Positions 43,353 to 52,900 of a stretch of 64,000 bases of DNA are shown here, piece after piece. A program made the position numbers and the translations under genes. Each line of letters opens with the position of its first letter. Position 1 is the stretch's first letter. The stretch covers positions 81,678 to 145,677 of the forward strand of contig CAVKYI010000004.1 in NCBI GenBank assembly GCA_963660435.1. The letters are read 5' to 3'. This DNA is from Hallerella sp963660435 (GTDB lineage Bacteria > Fibrobacterota > Fibrobacteria > Fibrobacterales > Fibrobacteraceae). The notes under the pieces were generated by a model, which worked only from the letters and a program-made list of their open reading frames with translations, was not told the DNA's origin and did no database searches.

Positions 43353-44852
43353 CTAGAAACTTTTTTGGTAGGATATATCCCAGTCGATACCGGCTACCCC
43401 CCAAAAGTCCACCCCGTTTTCGCCTTCGACGTGATCCAGGTTACAGTATCTGCGGATTCCCGCGCCGAGACGCGCCCGAAGACCGTAGGGAAAAGAGATT
43501 CGATAGGTTAAATCGGCGACATATTGCCGTTCCACGATTCCCGACAGGGTCCGCCTTGCCGAAATCGCTTCGTCGTAATCCGTATAGAGTTCCTTGTCTC
43601 CCTGCCTGAGCCAGGCGAATTCCGCATTCCACTTGTGCCGTCCGAGCGTCCATTCGACAGTAAGCCAAAGATCCTTGGCGTCCGGGCCGCGGCGATACCC
43701 GAGCGGATAATCGACAAAGAACATGTCCGCAAAGTCCGCATCGGACTGCGAGCGATAGTTGGAACGATACAGGCGGCGGCTCGAATACTTGAGGAGCGGG
43801 AGCCGTTCGTTCCCCGCGGCGGGGTCCGTGAGAACAGCGTCCAGGCGAAAGTCGAAAGTTCCGAATCTGTCCGTCTCGATTGTCTGGCGGTAGCCGACCA
43901 GATGGCTCAGAATGTTCCGCGTCGAATTCTTTCCGGTTTCTCCGACCGGACTCTTGATATCGTCGATTCCCAGCTGGTAGTAGAAACTCGATCCGCGAAT
44001 CGGACGCAGCCCCAGTTCGAGCGTCGCGTTCGCCTTCGTGTACCCCGTCGCATAGTTGTCGTGCCAGAACATGAACGGGTTGATGGTCCGAAACTCGATC
44101 TGCTTGCCGCCGACGACGGACTGTTCGATCACGTAGAACCAGACGCGCCCAAAATCCACGCCCAGACGGTGATAGACGAGTGTCTTGTATGGTTCCGCAT
44201 AGACGCGGTTCCGCTGGTTGTCGATTTGCAGGTTCGCCTGCTTCCAGGCCTCGGTCGAAGAATCGACTTCTCCACCGGGAGTGGAGGCCGTTCCGTGCAA
44301 GTGCGAGTTTAGCGAGCTGACGAAGAAATCGTAGCGAAAAATTCCCGGCGAAAAATTCCAGAGAATCGCATCGTGATAGGGTGCGCCTCCCAGGGCGAGC
44401 GTATTCGGAGAAGGTCCCATGTCGGGCTTGAAGCGCCCAGCCTGGACAAATCCCACGCCGTATTCCCACTTGGCAAAGCCCTTGATCGGGACATTGATGT
44501 CAAGGTTGTCGGGCAAGTAGGTCGTATTCGTCGAAAGGTCGTCTTCATACCACGCTTCGATATCCTTTCTGAGCGGGAAGTCAAAATAGACGGTGAAGTT
44601 TCGGTAGCGACCACCGAGATACAGTTCGAACATCGGGTCGATCGTTTCGTACTGACGTCCCGTTTCTAGCGGAATCTGCAGCCCGCGCCAGTTTTCGCCG
44701 TAGCGATCGACCGTATCCGCAGCAAATGTCCTTGCCTTGGGCGCGCCATAAAGTCCGAGGGAAACCTTGGAACCGACAAAGACGACCGTTTCCGAAAAGG
44801 CCGAAGCGAAAAGAAAGACAAAAGAGAACAGTGTCGATTTTAAAAGCCGCAC
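43353..44852 (-). CDS. Wzi-like outer-membrane capsule assembly protein
   Basis: A 499-residue beta-barrel with signal peptide LLKSTLFSFVFLFASAFS and many amphipathic strands. FRTINPFMFWHDNY and the strand order around it resemble the Wzi family, which anchors capsule at the cell surface; the position at the end of a Wzx/Wzy locus supports this. Start is GTG at 44852, with TATATTTT about 10 bp upstream as a likely -10. The stop is 12 bp before ugd. A general porin remains possible. Confidence 0.65.
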   Translation of the reverse strand: MRLLKSTLFSFVFLFASAFSETVVFVGSKVSLGLYGAPKARTFAADTVDRYGENWRGLQIPLETGRQYETIDPMFELYLGGRYRNFTVYFDFPLRKDIEAWYEDDLSTNTTYLPDNLDINVPIKGFAKWEYGVGFVQAGRFKPDMGPSPNTLALGGAPYHDAILWNFSPGIFRYDFFVSSLNSHLHGTASTPGGEVDSSTEAWKQANLQIDNQRNRVYAEPYKTLVYHRLGVDFGRVWFYVIEQSVVGGKQIEFRTINPFMFWHDNYATGYTKANATLELGLRPIRGSSFYYQLGIDDIKSPVGETGKNSTRNILSHLVGYRQTIETDRFGTFDFRLDAVLTDPAAGNERLPLLKYSSRRLYRSNYRSQSDADFADMFFVDYPLGYRRGPDAKDLWLTVEWTLGRHKWNAEFAWLRQGDKELYTDYDEAISARRTLSGIVERQYVADLTYRISFPYGLRARLGAGIRRYCNLDHVEGENGVDFWGVAGIDWDISYQKSF

Positions 44853-45518
44853 GGTTTTAAAATATAGACAGATTTAGATATGTGCTAGAACTTAGTGAAT
44901 CATCGATGGCCAAGAGGAATCAGTAGTTAAAGCGGGACGAGGGACAAGGCGAGAGGGAGGAGGGTGGATAGAGGTTAGTTATTAGTTGAGAGTGGAATGT
45001 GGAGTGTGAAGAGTGGAGTGTTCGTTTAGCGACCTGTAAAGGCTTGTACGATAAACCGTCATCCTGGACCCTGTAAGGGGATAGGATCCGTTTCGAAAGA
45101 AACGCTCGGAATGGATTCTATCACTCCCTTCGGTCGTTCCAGAATGACTGCGGACGGGGATTCTACCTGCCCGCGGCAGGCGGGTCGAGGCTTCGCCTCT
45201 CCAGAATGACGTTGGGCGGTAAAGGTTCGTTATGTCGAACGGCAGTCTCGTTACACCGTCATCCTGGAGGGAGCTCAGCGACCGATAGGATCCATAAGGA
45301 TCGGGATGGATTCTATCGGCTCTTTCAGAGCCTCCAGAATGACGGTAAATTGAAACCTCTAGAAAAAAGCGTGGCTGTTTCTATCGCTCCGCTCCAGAAT
45401 GACAGGGTGGATGCAAGGAAGGGGGATTATCAGAGCTTAGAACTGAGAACTTAGATGAGAGTGAAGTGAGAAAAATTGAGAAAGAAGATCGCTTCGCTTT
45501 TCTAAGCTCCAAGCTCTC
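44853..45518. other. Non-coding strip with repeat elements
   Basis: No convincing gene on either strand in 666 bp. 44930-45020 is purine-rich on the plus strand with GAG/GTG-rich near-repeats. 45057-45404 holds the inverted-repeat elements listed separately. 45425-45510 contains related TTAGAACTGAGAACTTAG-like and CTAAGCTCCAAGCTC stretches. Confidence 0.7.
45057..45404. repeat. Cluster of palindromic GTCATCCTGGA...TCCAGAATGAC elements
   Basis: Two full elements of about 92 bp (45057-45148 and 45255-45346) have outer arms GTCATCCTGGA and TCCAGAATGAC and inner GATAGGATCC and GGATGGATTCTATC. The second starts ACCGTCAT and ends ATGACGGT. Two half elements end in CTCCAGAATGAC at 45210 and GCTCCAGAATGACA at 45403. 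A palindrome CCTGCCCGCGGCAGG is at 45167-45181. The elements could fold into long hairpins in RNA and resemble dispersed intergenic palindromes of FCB-group genomes; no spacers of even length, so not CRISPR. Confidence 0.85.
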
Positions 45519-45974
45519 TCAACTAGGCTCTGACGTTCCCCAAACCATTTCCGCATACGGAAGTTCTTCAAAACCGGATTTCCGATAGACGTGGACAGCC
45601 CGGACATTTTCCCTTTCGACTTCCAGCCGAAGCAGATGACCTGAAAAATTTTCCTGAACGAATTTCAGAAAGAGGCTCCCGATTCCCGCGCCGCGAAACG
45701 AATCCTTTACGTAGATGTCCTCGATCCAGACCGTCCTCTTTCCAAATTCCGTCGAATAGCCGAACGCAAGCATCGCATAGCCCGCAATATTTTCGCCATC
45801 CAGAAAGACATAGCCCTCAGCAAAGGGTGAATCGCCCACGCATTCTTCCACGTCCCGCCTGAAAATTTCCTCGGAACCGTTCGTGAAAACCGCGGGAGAA
45901 GCGTAAAAAGTCCGCATCATCGAAACGACCTGCTCCAAGTCTCCGAGGTTCATTTTTCGAATCCGAACCGTCAT
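45519..45974 (-). CDS. GNAT-family N-acetyltransferase
   Basis: A 151-residue single GNAT domain: VRIRKMNLGDLEQVVSMM at the start, WIEDIYVKDSFRGAGIGSLFLKF with the acetyl-CoA loop RGAGIG, and VHVYRKSGFEELPY near the end. The substrate is unknown. It starts 24 bp past the metallophosphatase gene and may close that operon. Confidence 0.92.
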   Translation of the reverse strand: MTVRIRKMNLGDLEQVVSMMRTFYASPAVFTNGSEEIFRRDVEECVGDSPFAEGYVFLDGENIAGYAMLAFGYSTEFGKRTVWIEDIYVKDSFRGAGIGSLFLKFVQENFSGHLLRLEVERENVRAVHVYRKSGFEELPYAEMVWGTSEPS

Positions 45975-45998
45975 CTGAATTTCTCCTGGAAAAGCTGA

Positions 45999-46913
45999 TT
46001 ACACATAAACGAAATTTTTCTCGTCGAGAAGCGGATTGCCGTCGAATCGGTAAGCGGCAAGGACTCCGGTCCCATGGCAAGAGGCGACGCTGTAATCCAG
46101 GCAGCAGATGTTCGAGCGGAAAAGTTTCGGCAAGCCTTCGAGCCAATAGTGTCCAAAGAAATCGGGTCGCTCCGATTCGCCATAAAACGCTCTCGACAGG
46201 ATCCTTTGGGAAAGCCTCTGGGCGGGAATCCTGGTTCCGGGCTGGAAAGCGATATCGCGGAGAGTTTTCCCTTCGGGATCTTCCCACCACTTGATGCGTG
46301 CGCGAACACGACGGATGCCTTCGCTGTCGAAATAGAACGCGCCATTTTCAAGCGCGACTTCCGGACCCTGTACCGTATCCGACACGGCATATCGAAGATT
46401 CTCTTTTCGAAAGATCCGGAAAAGGTTTTCCGAAGAGCCTATCGTCTCGCAATTCTCGTGGCGAAGAATCTGGATGTTTTTATCGCTAAAGCAGGCGTGC
46501 TGCGCCCGAAACGTCGGCGTTTCCATAAACAGGGGAAGCGTCAGGAACCAGTTCAGCACGTCGAAAAATTCGCCCTGAAAACCCTGGTAGGATTCGAGTG
46601 TTTTCGCATGAATCAGAATCTTGTGGATGCTGTGCTCCCGGAGGTATCCACCGCCGCGCTTCCGTTGCCAAAAGCACAGTGCGTTAAACTCGTGATTTCC
46701 CAGAAGAGCCGTCGCCGCACCAGAATCCACCATTCGCCGGACGATATTTACCGTTCCGCGGACATCGGGTCCCCTGTCGATGTAATCGCCCAAAAAGACG
46801 GCGGTATTCGTCGGATGGCGATACGCTCCATTAATTTGTACGTATCCCAGCTTTTTGAGCAGGTCTTCCAGCCGTTCCCGATGACCGTGTATGTCGCCGA
46901 TAAAGTCTATCAC
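45999..46913 (-). CDS. Calcineurin-like metallophosphatase
   Basis: A 304-residue phosphoesterase with the full metal set: DFIGDIHGHRE (D and H), VFLGDYIDRGPD, LLGNHEFNAL, and a late HYWLEG block. The family dephosphorylates proteins or nucleotides (PrpE/ApaH-like); with NudC next to it, a nucleotide substrate such as a dinucleoside polyphosphate is conceivable. Start is GTG at 46913 with GGAAGGAAC upstream, overlapping the nudC stop (GTGA). Confidence 0.85.
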   Translation of the reverse strand: MIDFIGDIHGHRERLEDLLKKLGYVQINGAYRHPTNTAVFLGDYIDRGPDVRGTVNIVRRMVDSGAATALLGNHEFNALCFWQRKRGGGYLREHSIHKILIHAKTLESYQGFQGEFFDVLNWFLTLPLFMETPTFRAQHACFSDKNIQILRHENCETIGSSENLFRIFRKENLRYAVSDTVQGPEVALENGAFYFDSEGIRRVRARIKWWEDPEGKTLRDIAFQPGTRIPAQRLSQRILSRAFYGESERPDFFGHYWLEGLPKLFRSNICCLDYSVASCHGTGVLAAYRFDGNPLLDEKNFVYV

Positions 46914-47746
46914 AGCGTTCCTTCCTTGAATCGCCGGATCATCGTGCCGGAAACGCTCAGGCGCCCCGTATATTCTCCGATTTCTCCGCGAGGAACCCAC
47001 TTCGCAAAGGAAAGTTCCGACTCCTGCACGGTGATTTCCGGAGAGCCGGAAAGCTTCGCCGTAAAGCCAGCGATGAGGGAATTCGAAAACGGCCACGGTT
47101 CGCTTGCCACATACCGAATGTCCCGAATGGAAATTCCCGCTTCTTCCCGAACTTCCCGCGCAGCGGCCTGCTCTAGCGACTCTCCGACTTCGACGAATCC
47201 CGAAATCAGATAAGGCTTCGGGTCGGGATTGTTCAGGTTGCGAGCCATCAGGAGCTTGTCTTCCCACGTGACGGAAACGATGACGACCGGGCAGATTTTC
47301 GGATAGACGGTCGCCCCGCAATGCTTGCAAAGGAAGGCCCGCTCATCGGATTTTCGCGTCATCGGATTTCCGCAATGTCCGCAGAAACGGTTCGCCTGTT
47401 CCCATCGGGAAATGTGCGCCGCAACCGCTCCGCCAAACGCAAGCGAAAGTTCGGGCATCGTCCGAAAGAAACGGTTTCCCGTAAATTCAAGTTCGCGGGA
47501 TCCGGACGTAAAATCCATGTCCGAAGAAAAAAACGCTCGATCGTCAATGGAAAAGAGATAGTGCAAGGATTCGGAAATTTTCGGGCACGACTTCTCCGCA
47601 TCCGAAACGGTCGGGATAGAGAAGGAATCTCCCGACTTTTTCAAAAGGACTTTCGTGCCCTCCGTATAGATCACGAGATCGGAAGGCTTCGGTTTCTGGA
47701 CGCGAAATTCGTTGTGCATCACGTGTGGCGCGATTTCATACATCAT
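46910..47746 (-). CDS. nudC: NAD+ diphosphatase / RNA deNADding enzyme
   Basis: A 278-residue Nudix hydrolase. A zinc ribbon (FCGHCGNPM ... FLCKHCGAT) precedes the Nudix box (GFVEVGES ... REVREEAG), followed by SEPWPFSNSLIAGF, the close equivalent of the SQPWPFPxS signature of NADH diphosphatases. It cleaves NAD(H) to NMN(H) and AMP and removes NAD caps from RNA. Two adjacent ATGs (47746, 47743) overlap the upstream stop. Confidence 0.95.
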   Translation of the reverse strand: MMYEIAPHVMHNEFRVQKPKPSDLVIYTEGTKVLLKKSGDSFSIPTVSDAEKSCPKISESLHYLFSIDDRAFFSSDMDFTSGSRELEFTGNRFFRTMPELSLAFGGAVAAHISRWEQANRFCGHCGNPMTRKSDERAFLCKHCGATVYPKICPVVIVSVTWEDKLLMARNLNNPDPKPYLISGFVEVGESLEQAAAREVREEAGISIRDIRYVASEPWPFSNSLIAGFTAKLSGSPEITVQESELSFAKWVPRGEIGEYTGRLSVSGTMIRRFKEGTL

Positions 47747-48813
47747 ACGCGAAAATTCTCCCTCTTGTGTTCCTTGAGAAAGGCGAGGGCGCGGCTCTTG
47801 CGGCGAGCGTGTTCCTGCAAATCGACCGCGACATCGAACTCATCGACGATTTCCCTTCCGAGAATTTCTTCGAGAACATCCTCAAGCGAGGCGAGACCGG
47901 CAATGCAGCCGTATTCATCGACGACAGCGACGATATGCCCGCGCTGTTTCAGGAACCGGAGAAGCAGCTTGTCGAGCGAAAGGCTGTCCGGTACAAACTG
48001 AATGGGCCGCATCAGCTTTTTCAGAGGCACGTCGCGCTTTCCTTCCGCGACCAGGTTATAGACATCGCGCCGAAGAATAAGCCCGACCCACTTTTCCCTG
48101 TCCGCGGGATCGTAAAGCGGAATCCGGGAAAAAGGCCAATTGGGATTCTTGTCCAGTTCCGCGCCGATCGTGCTGTCGAGCGGAAGCGTAAAGGCCACCT
48201 GCCGCGGGGTCATGATCTTTCGGACAAGGACCGATTTCAGGGAAAGGATGTTCTTGATGACCGCAGCCTGCTGTCTATCGAGAACTTCGTCGCGAAGCCC
48301 CAGATTGACAAGGCTGTTGATATCCTCGACACTTACTTCCGGATCTTCGTTGCCGCTCCTTGTCCAGCGCTTCGTGATAAACAGGCAAAGCTGGATAAGG
48401 CCGGTGTAAGTCAAGAGAATCGTGATGTAATACATCGGCACGGCGCAGATGGGACCGACCCGCTTCGCCTGCTTGACGCCGATAGTCTTTGGCGAAATCT
48501 CGCCGAAAAGAAGAATCAGGATGGACATGACAATCGGAAGGATCACCTGGACGGTCATGCTGAAATGCGCGACGGCAAAGGATGTCGCCAGATACACGCC
48601 AAGCGTGTTGGCAACCGTGTTGAAAATCAGGACAGACGCGATGTATCGATCGATATTGTTCTTGACATGCGCAATGTAGCGCGCCGTAAAGGCGCCTTTC
48701 TTTGCCAGGGTTTCCACGCCGGACACCGGGAAGCTGTAAAAGGCCGCCTCGGTAAAGGAGCAGAACGCGGAACAGGAAAGGCAGAAGATTGTGGCGAAAA
48801 TCGTGAGCAGCAT
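47743..48813 (-). CDS. CNNM/CorC-type transporter with CBS pair
   Basis: A 356-residue inner-membrane protein: DUF21/CNNM domain with three to four helices (residues 1-140; LLFGEISPKTIGV is the conserved acidic helix), then two CBS domains (about 195-320; IMTPRQVAFTLPLD, VVDEYGCIAGLASLEDVLEEILG). It ends shortly after, without a CorC_HlyC domain. Members are linked to magnesium or cobalt export. Stop overlaps nudC start. Confidence 0.9.
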   Translation of the reverse strand: MLLTIFATIFCLSCSAFCSFTEAAFYSFPVSGVETLAKKGAFTARYIAHVKNNIDRYIASVLIFNTVANTLGVYLATSFAVAHFSMTVQVILPIVMSILILLFGEISPKTIGVKQAKRVGPICAVPMYYITILLTYTGLIQLCLFITKRWTRSGNEDPEVSVEDINSLVNLGLRDEVLDRQQAAVIKNILSLKSVLVRKIMTPRQVAFTLPLDSTIGAELDKNPNWPFSRIPLYDPADREKWVGLILRRDVYNLVAEGKRDVPLKKLMRPIQFVPDSLSLDKLLLRFLKQRGHIVAVVDEYGCIAGLASLEDVLEEILGREIVDEFDVAVDLQEHARRKSRALAFLKEHKRENFRV

Positions 48814-48865
48814 GTCATAAAGGTAGGAATTGGGATTCGGAAGGCAGGAGCCGGAAACCAGAAAA

Positions 48866-49909
48866 TCAGGTTCGAAAATACGTCAAAACTTGCGCATCGA
48901 ATATCCGAACGACTTCCGATGCGTGACGTTCGCAGTTCGCAAGCGAGCACTTCACCAGTTCAGGGAGCACGGGAGTCTTTCCGCAGATGTCTCGTTCGAT
49001 ATTCGGAATCGTCAGAAATTTCGTGCGAAGAAAAAGTTTTCCCAAAACATAGGTCAAGGGATCGATTCGTGAAGCCGCGACGCAGAATGCGTTCGCCTTG
49101 AATGCTTCCACAATCGCCGTTCCGGGTCCCGCGACGACAAATTTCGCTCGGCTTAACAGGGAAAAGCGATCCTCGGGGCTCGATGGCGACAGGATGACGG
49201 AAAAATCGGAAGCGAGTTCCCTTCGCAAGAATTCTTCGGTGCCGATTCGAGACGCGACAAAGCTCACCGCCACGTTCTCGTTCATTAACTTGTACGCAAT
49301 CTTCGCGTAGAGCCTTAAGTTTCGGCGGATCTGGGAAATGCGGCTACCCGGATAAAGCAGAGCGACGGTTTCCCGCGGCAAGGGAGAAGCGTCCTTTTCG
49401 AAAGTATCGAAAGGATGCGGAATTTTCCGGACATGCAGCCCGTGCGTTCGATAGGCGTCACATTCCACGTTGAACATCGCCCGGATTTCCACGTTCGAGC
49501 GTGCCTTCGAAGTCAGGAAGCTTTTAATCCGCTTGGGTTTCCACGCCCAAATCTGCGGAGGCTCCACGTAGATGACGCGCTTATCGAGCCCGAGAGCCTG
49601 CTTCATCAGCTTGAGATTGAATCCCGGATAATCGACAGCGACAAGACCACGACAATTTTTGTCACGCAACAGATCGCTCAGCTTCAAGAAATGCCTTCTC
49701 AGCTTTCCGAAACGCAAAACAGTGTCGAGAAATCCGTTTACAGGCAAATCGTCAAACGGGACAACCGTTTTCAGACCGGCTTTTCGCATCCGATATCCGC
49801 CGGAACCGATTGCATCCAGACCTTTTTCGGAAACTTCCCGAACGACGGATTCCCCCAGAATGTCTCCGGAATCTTCTCCCGCGCAAAACAGCCAAAAGGG
49901 TCGATTCAA
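48866..49909 (-). CDS. lpxB: Lipid-A-disaccharide synthase
   Basis: A 347-residue GT19 enzyme that joins UDP-2,3-diacylglucosamine and lipid X, making the lipid A disaccharide at the inner face of the cytoplasmic membrane. LFCAGEDSGDILG matches the AGEASGD start motif of LpxB; VDYPGFNLKLMKQAL, VIYVEPPQIWAWKPKR, LYPGSRISQIRRNL and GPGTAIVEAF follow in order. The likely start is TTG at 49909, with AAGG seven bases before it inside the last codons of dnaE; longer in-frame versions overlap dnaE and lie outside the family. Confidence 0.92.
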   Translation of the reverse strand: MNRPFWLFCAGEDSGDILGESVVREVSEKGLDAIGSGGYRMRKAGLKTVVPFDDLPVNGFLDTVLRFGKLRRHFLKLSDLLRDKNCRGLVAVDYPGFNLKLMKQALGLDKRVIYVEPPQIWAWKPKRIKSFLTSKARSNVEIRAMFNVECDAYRTHGLHVRKIPHPFDTFEKDASPLPRETVALLYPGSRISQIRRNLRLYAKIAYKLMNENVAVSFVASRIGTEEFLRRELASDFSVILSPSSPEDRFSLLSRAKFVVAGPGTAIVEAFKANAFCVAASRIDPLTYVLGKLFLRTKFLTIPNIERDICGKTPVLPELVKCSLANCERHASEVVRIFDAQVLTYFRT

Positions 49910-49911
49910 GC

Positions 49912-52900
49912 TCAGCCCTTGACTTTTGCCGACACCCAGACATTCGCCGCGCCGAATTCCTTCTGCAGCCATTCGAAAATATCTGGCGTGTAGGCAATCT
50001 TGACGACCTGCGCCCGAAGCGTATGCACATGGCCCGAAAGGGTTTCCACGTGAAAGACGACTTCCGCGGTATGCTCTCCGGGAAGAGCCTGTGCCATTTC
50101 GAGCCTTTCGAGAATCGCGTTCATGCGTTCCTCGACAAGTTCCATCGACGAAACGGTCACATGGATAAAGTTCACGAGACGCGCCCGAACCTCGTCTATG
50201 GAAAAAGCCTTATCGACGATGATTTGCAGCTTCGACGGATCCTGGTTTTGCGGCGTGAGCTTTCCGCGGACGATGACTCGGTCGTCTTCGCCAAAATGAT
50301 CGCGGCAACGCTCCCAGGAATCCGGGGGGAAGAAAATCGATATTTCGCCCTGGAAATCCTGCAATGTCCCGGATCCCATCGTTTTTGTTTCGTCCTTTTT
50401 ACTTTGGAACGACCGAAGACCCGTGATGATTCCCCCGACACATACCGTCGCCTTGGGATTTTTCGAAACGATTTCGTCGAGTTCGCTTTCCGCAAGACTG
50501 TTCGTGGTGAAGCCGCGAAGTTCCGGTCGGCATTCGTCGAGAGGATGCGCCGAAAGATACAGTCCAAGGACATCGCGTTCCTTGTTTAGAAGTTCCATCA
50601 GTCCCCACGGCTGCGCGTCCTCGTAGGTCTCGTCCATCCGCACTTCGGGCTTTTCTCCGCCACCCATCAGATCGAACAGGGACGTCTGCCCGGCATCCTG
50701 TTCCCTGCGGTGACGGTTCGCGACTTCTATCGCCTTTTCGACACTTGCCATGAGCGTTGGCCGGTTAGGAGTCGTCGGAGACATCTTGTCGAAGGCTCCC
50801 GCCATGACGAGGCTTTCTAGAGCCTTCCGGTTTAGCGGAGGACGTTTTTCCGCTTGGGCGGTCTGGTAGTCGCCGACCCGCTTGCAGAGATCGAAGAGCG
50901 TCTTGTAGGGACCGTGGGCTTCGCGTTCCGCGACGACATCTTCGATGACGGGAAGTCCTACATTCCGGATTCCCGCGAGACCGTAAAGAATCTGCCCGCC
51001 TTTATTCGCCGAAAAGACGCCTAGCGACGTATTGATATCCGGCGGAAGCACCTCGATTCCCATCCGCTTGCATTCCTGGACGATCGTCACGATGTCTTCC
51101 GTCTTCCCCATCTTCGACGTCATCGAAGCGGCCATGTATTCCGGGCCGAAATGAGTCTTCAGGTAGGCGGTCTGGTAAGCGACATAGGCGTACGCCGCCG
51201 CATGGCTCTTGTTGAAGGCGTATCCGCAAAACGGAAGCACCGCGTCCCAGACTTTCTGGATCATCGCCTTGTCGTAGCCGCGCGCGACGCACTTTTCCTT
51301 GAATTCCGGTTCGAGCTTCGCCATCTTTTCCGGCATTTTCTTCGCCATGATTCGACGGATGTTGTCTGCGCCGCCGAGCGTGTAGCCACCGAGAATCTGC
51401 GCAAGCTGCATCACCTGTTCCTGATAGACGATGACTCCATACGTTTCCCCGAGAACAGGCTCCAGGTCCTTGTGGTAGCAGTCGATTGTTTCCGTGCCGA
51501 GCTTCCGCGCGATAAAGTGCGGAATCTGTTCGATGGGTCCCGGGCGGTAGAGCGCGTTCATCGCGATGAGGTCGCTGATTCGGGATGGCTTCAGTTCGCG
51601 CAGATACTTCTGCATTCCCGGAGATTCGAACTGGAAAACCGCCGTCGTCATTCCCTTGCCGAGAAGCGCGAACGTTTCCTTGTCGTCCGTCGGAACCTTG
51701 TCCATGTCTATCTCGATGCCGTGCGTCTTCTTCACCATGTTCACCGTGTCCTGGATGATAGACAGGTTGATGAGACCGAGAAAGTCCATCTTGAGAAGCC
51801 CGATCGTTTCGGAATAGTGCTTGTCGTACATCACGACGGGAGTGTCCGCGGGAGCAGCCCGGTAAAGAGGCGCCAGGTTATAGATAGGTGTCGGCGTAAT
51901 GACGACGCCGCAAGCGTGCACGCCGGTCTGGCGCGGAAGATCTTCCAGACGCTGCGCGATATCCCAGAGTTCCCGGTAGGATTCGCGACCTTCAATGAAC
52001 GAGTGAAGTGGCGCCGGATCGTAGTCCGGAGCGACAGGCGCGCCTTTTTTCGTCTTTCCCGTCCACGCTTCCTCGAGACTGAAGTTCAGGACCCGTTGCG
52101 GAAAGAGCTTGATGATGGCGCCCGCTTCGCGGTGGTCAATACCTAGAACGCGCGCAACGTCCTTGATGACGGCCTTGGACTTGAGCATTCCATAGGTGAT
52201 TATCTGGCCGACGCAATCCGCTCCATATTTTTGCGTCACGTAATCGATGACGCGACCGCGATCCCTGTCCGCAATGTCCGTATCGATATCCGGCATGGAA
52301 ACTCGCTCCGGGTTGAGAAAGCGTTCAAAGAGAAGTCCGAACTTGAGCGGGTCGATGTTCGTAATGCCGATGATGTAGGTGACGATGGACCCCGCAGCGG
52401 ATCCGCGCCCTGGTCCCACGGGAATTCCATGTTCTCTCGACCAGTTGATGAAATCCCACACGATGAGCAGGTAGCCGGCGACGTTCATGTTGCGGATGCA
52501 GTTCAGCTCCTTATAGACGCGATCGCTCACTTCCGTCCCGCGCTCTGGATACAGGAGTCTTTCTTCGGGATAGCGTTTTTCGAGGCGCTCCCTGCAAAGG
52601 TGGATCAGGTAAGCGTCCGCATCGCCACCCTTGCGGCAAAGCTTGTCGCGCTCCATGATTTTCTCGACCGCCTCCCTGTCTTCGGCGGTGAAGGTTTCGA
52701 TGGTCTTGTCCTCGTACTTTTTCAGATATTCCTTCGAGGCCTTTTCGAACGCGCCTGGATATTCCCTTGAAAATTCCTCGTCCATCACCCGGTAGATTTC
52801 CCTGTATTCCTCGGACGCCAGGAACTCCTTCGGAATCTGGTAACGCGGCCAGAAATCGTCGCCGATACCCGTCTTCACCTCGAAATGGCAACGCGCTGCG

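Noticed and set aside
45057..45404. CRISPR array
   Set aside because: Repeats are palindromic, of unequal length and spacing, and do not match the tracrRNA anti-repeat.
51151..52146. 331-residue plus-strand open frame
   Set aside because: Shadow of dnaE.
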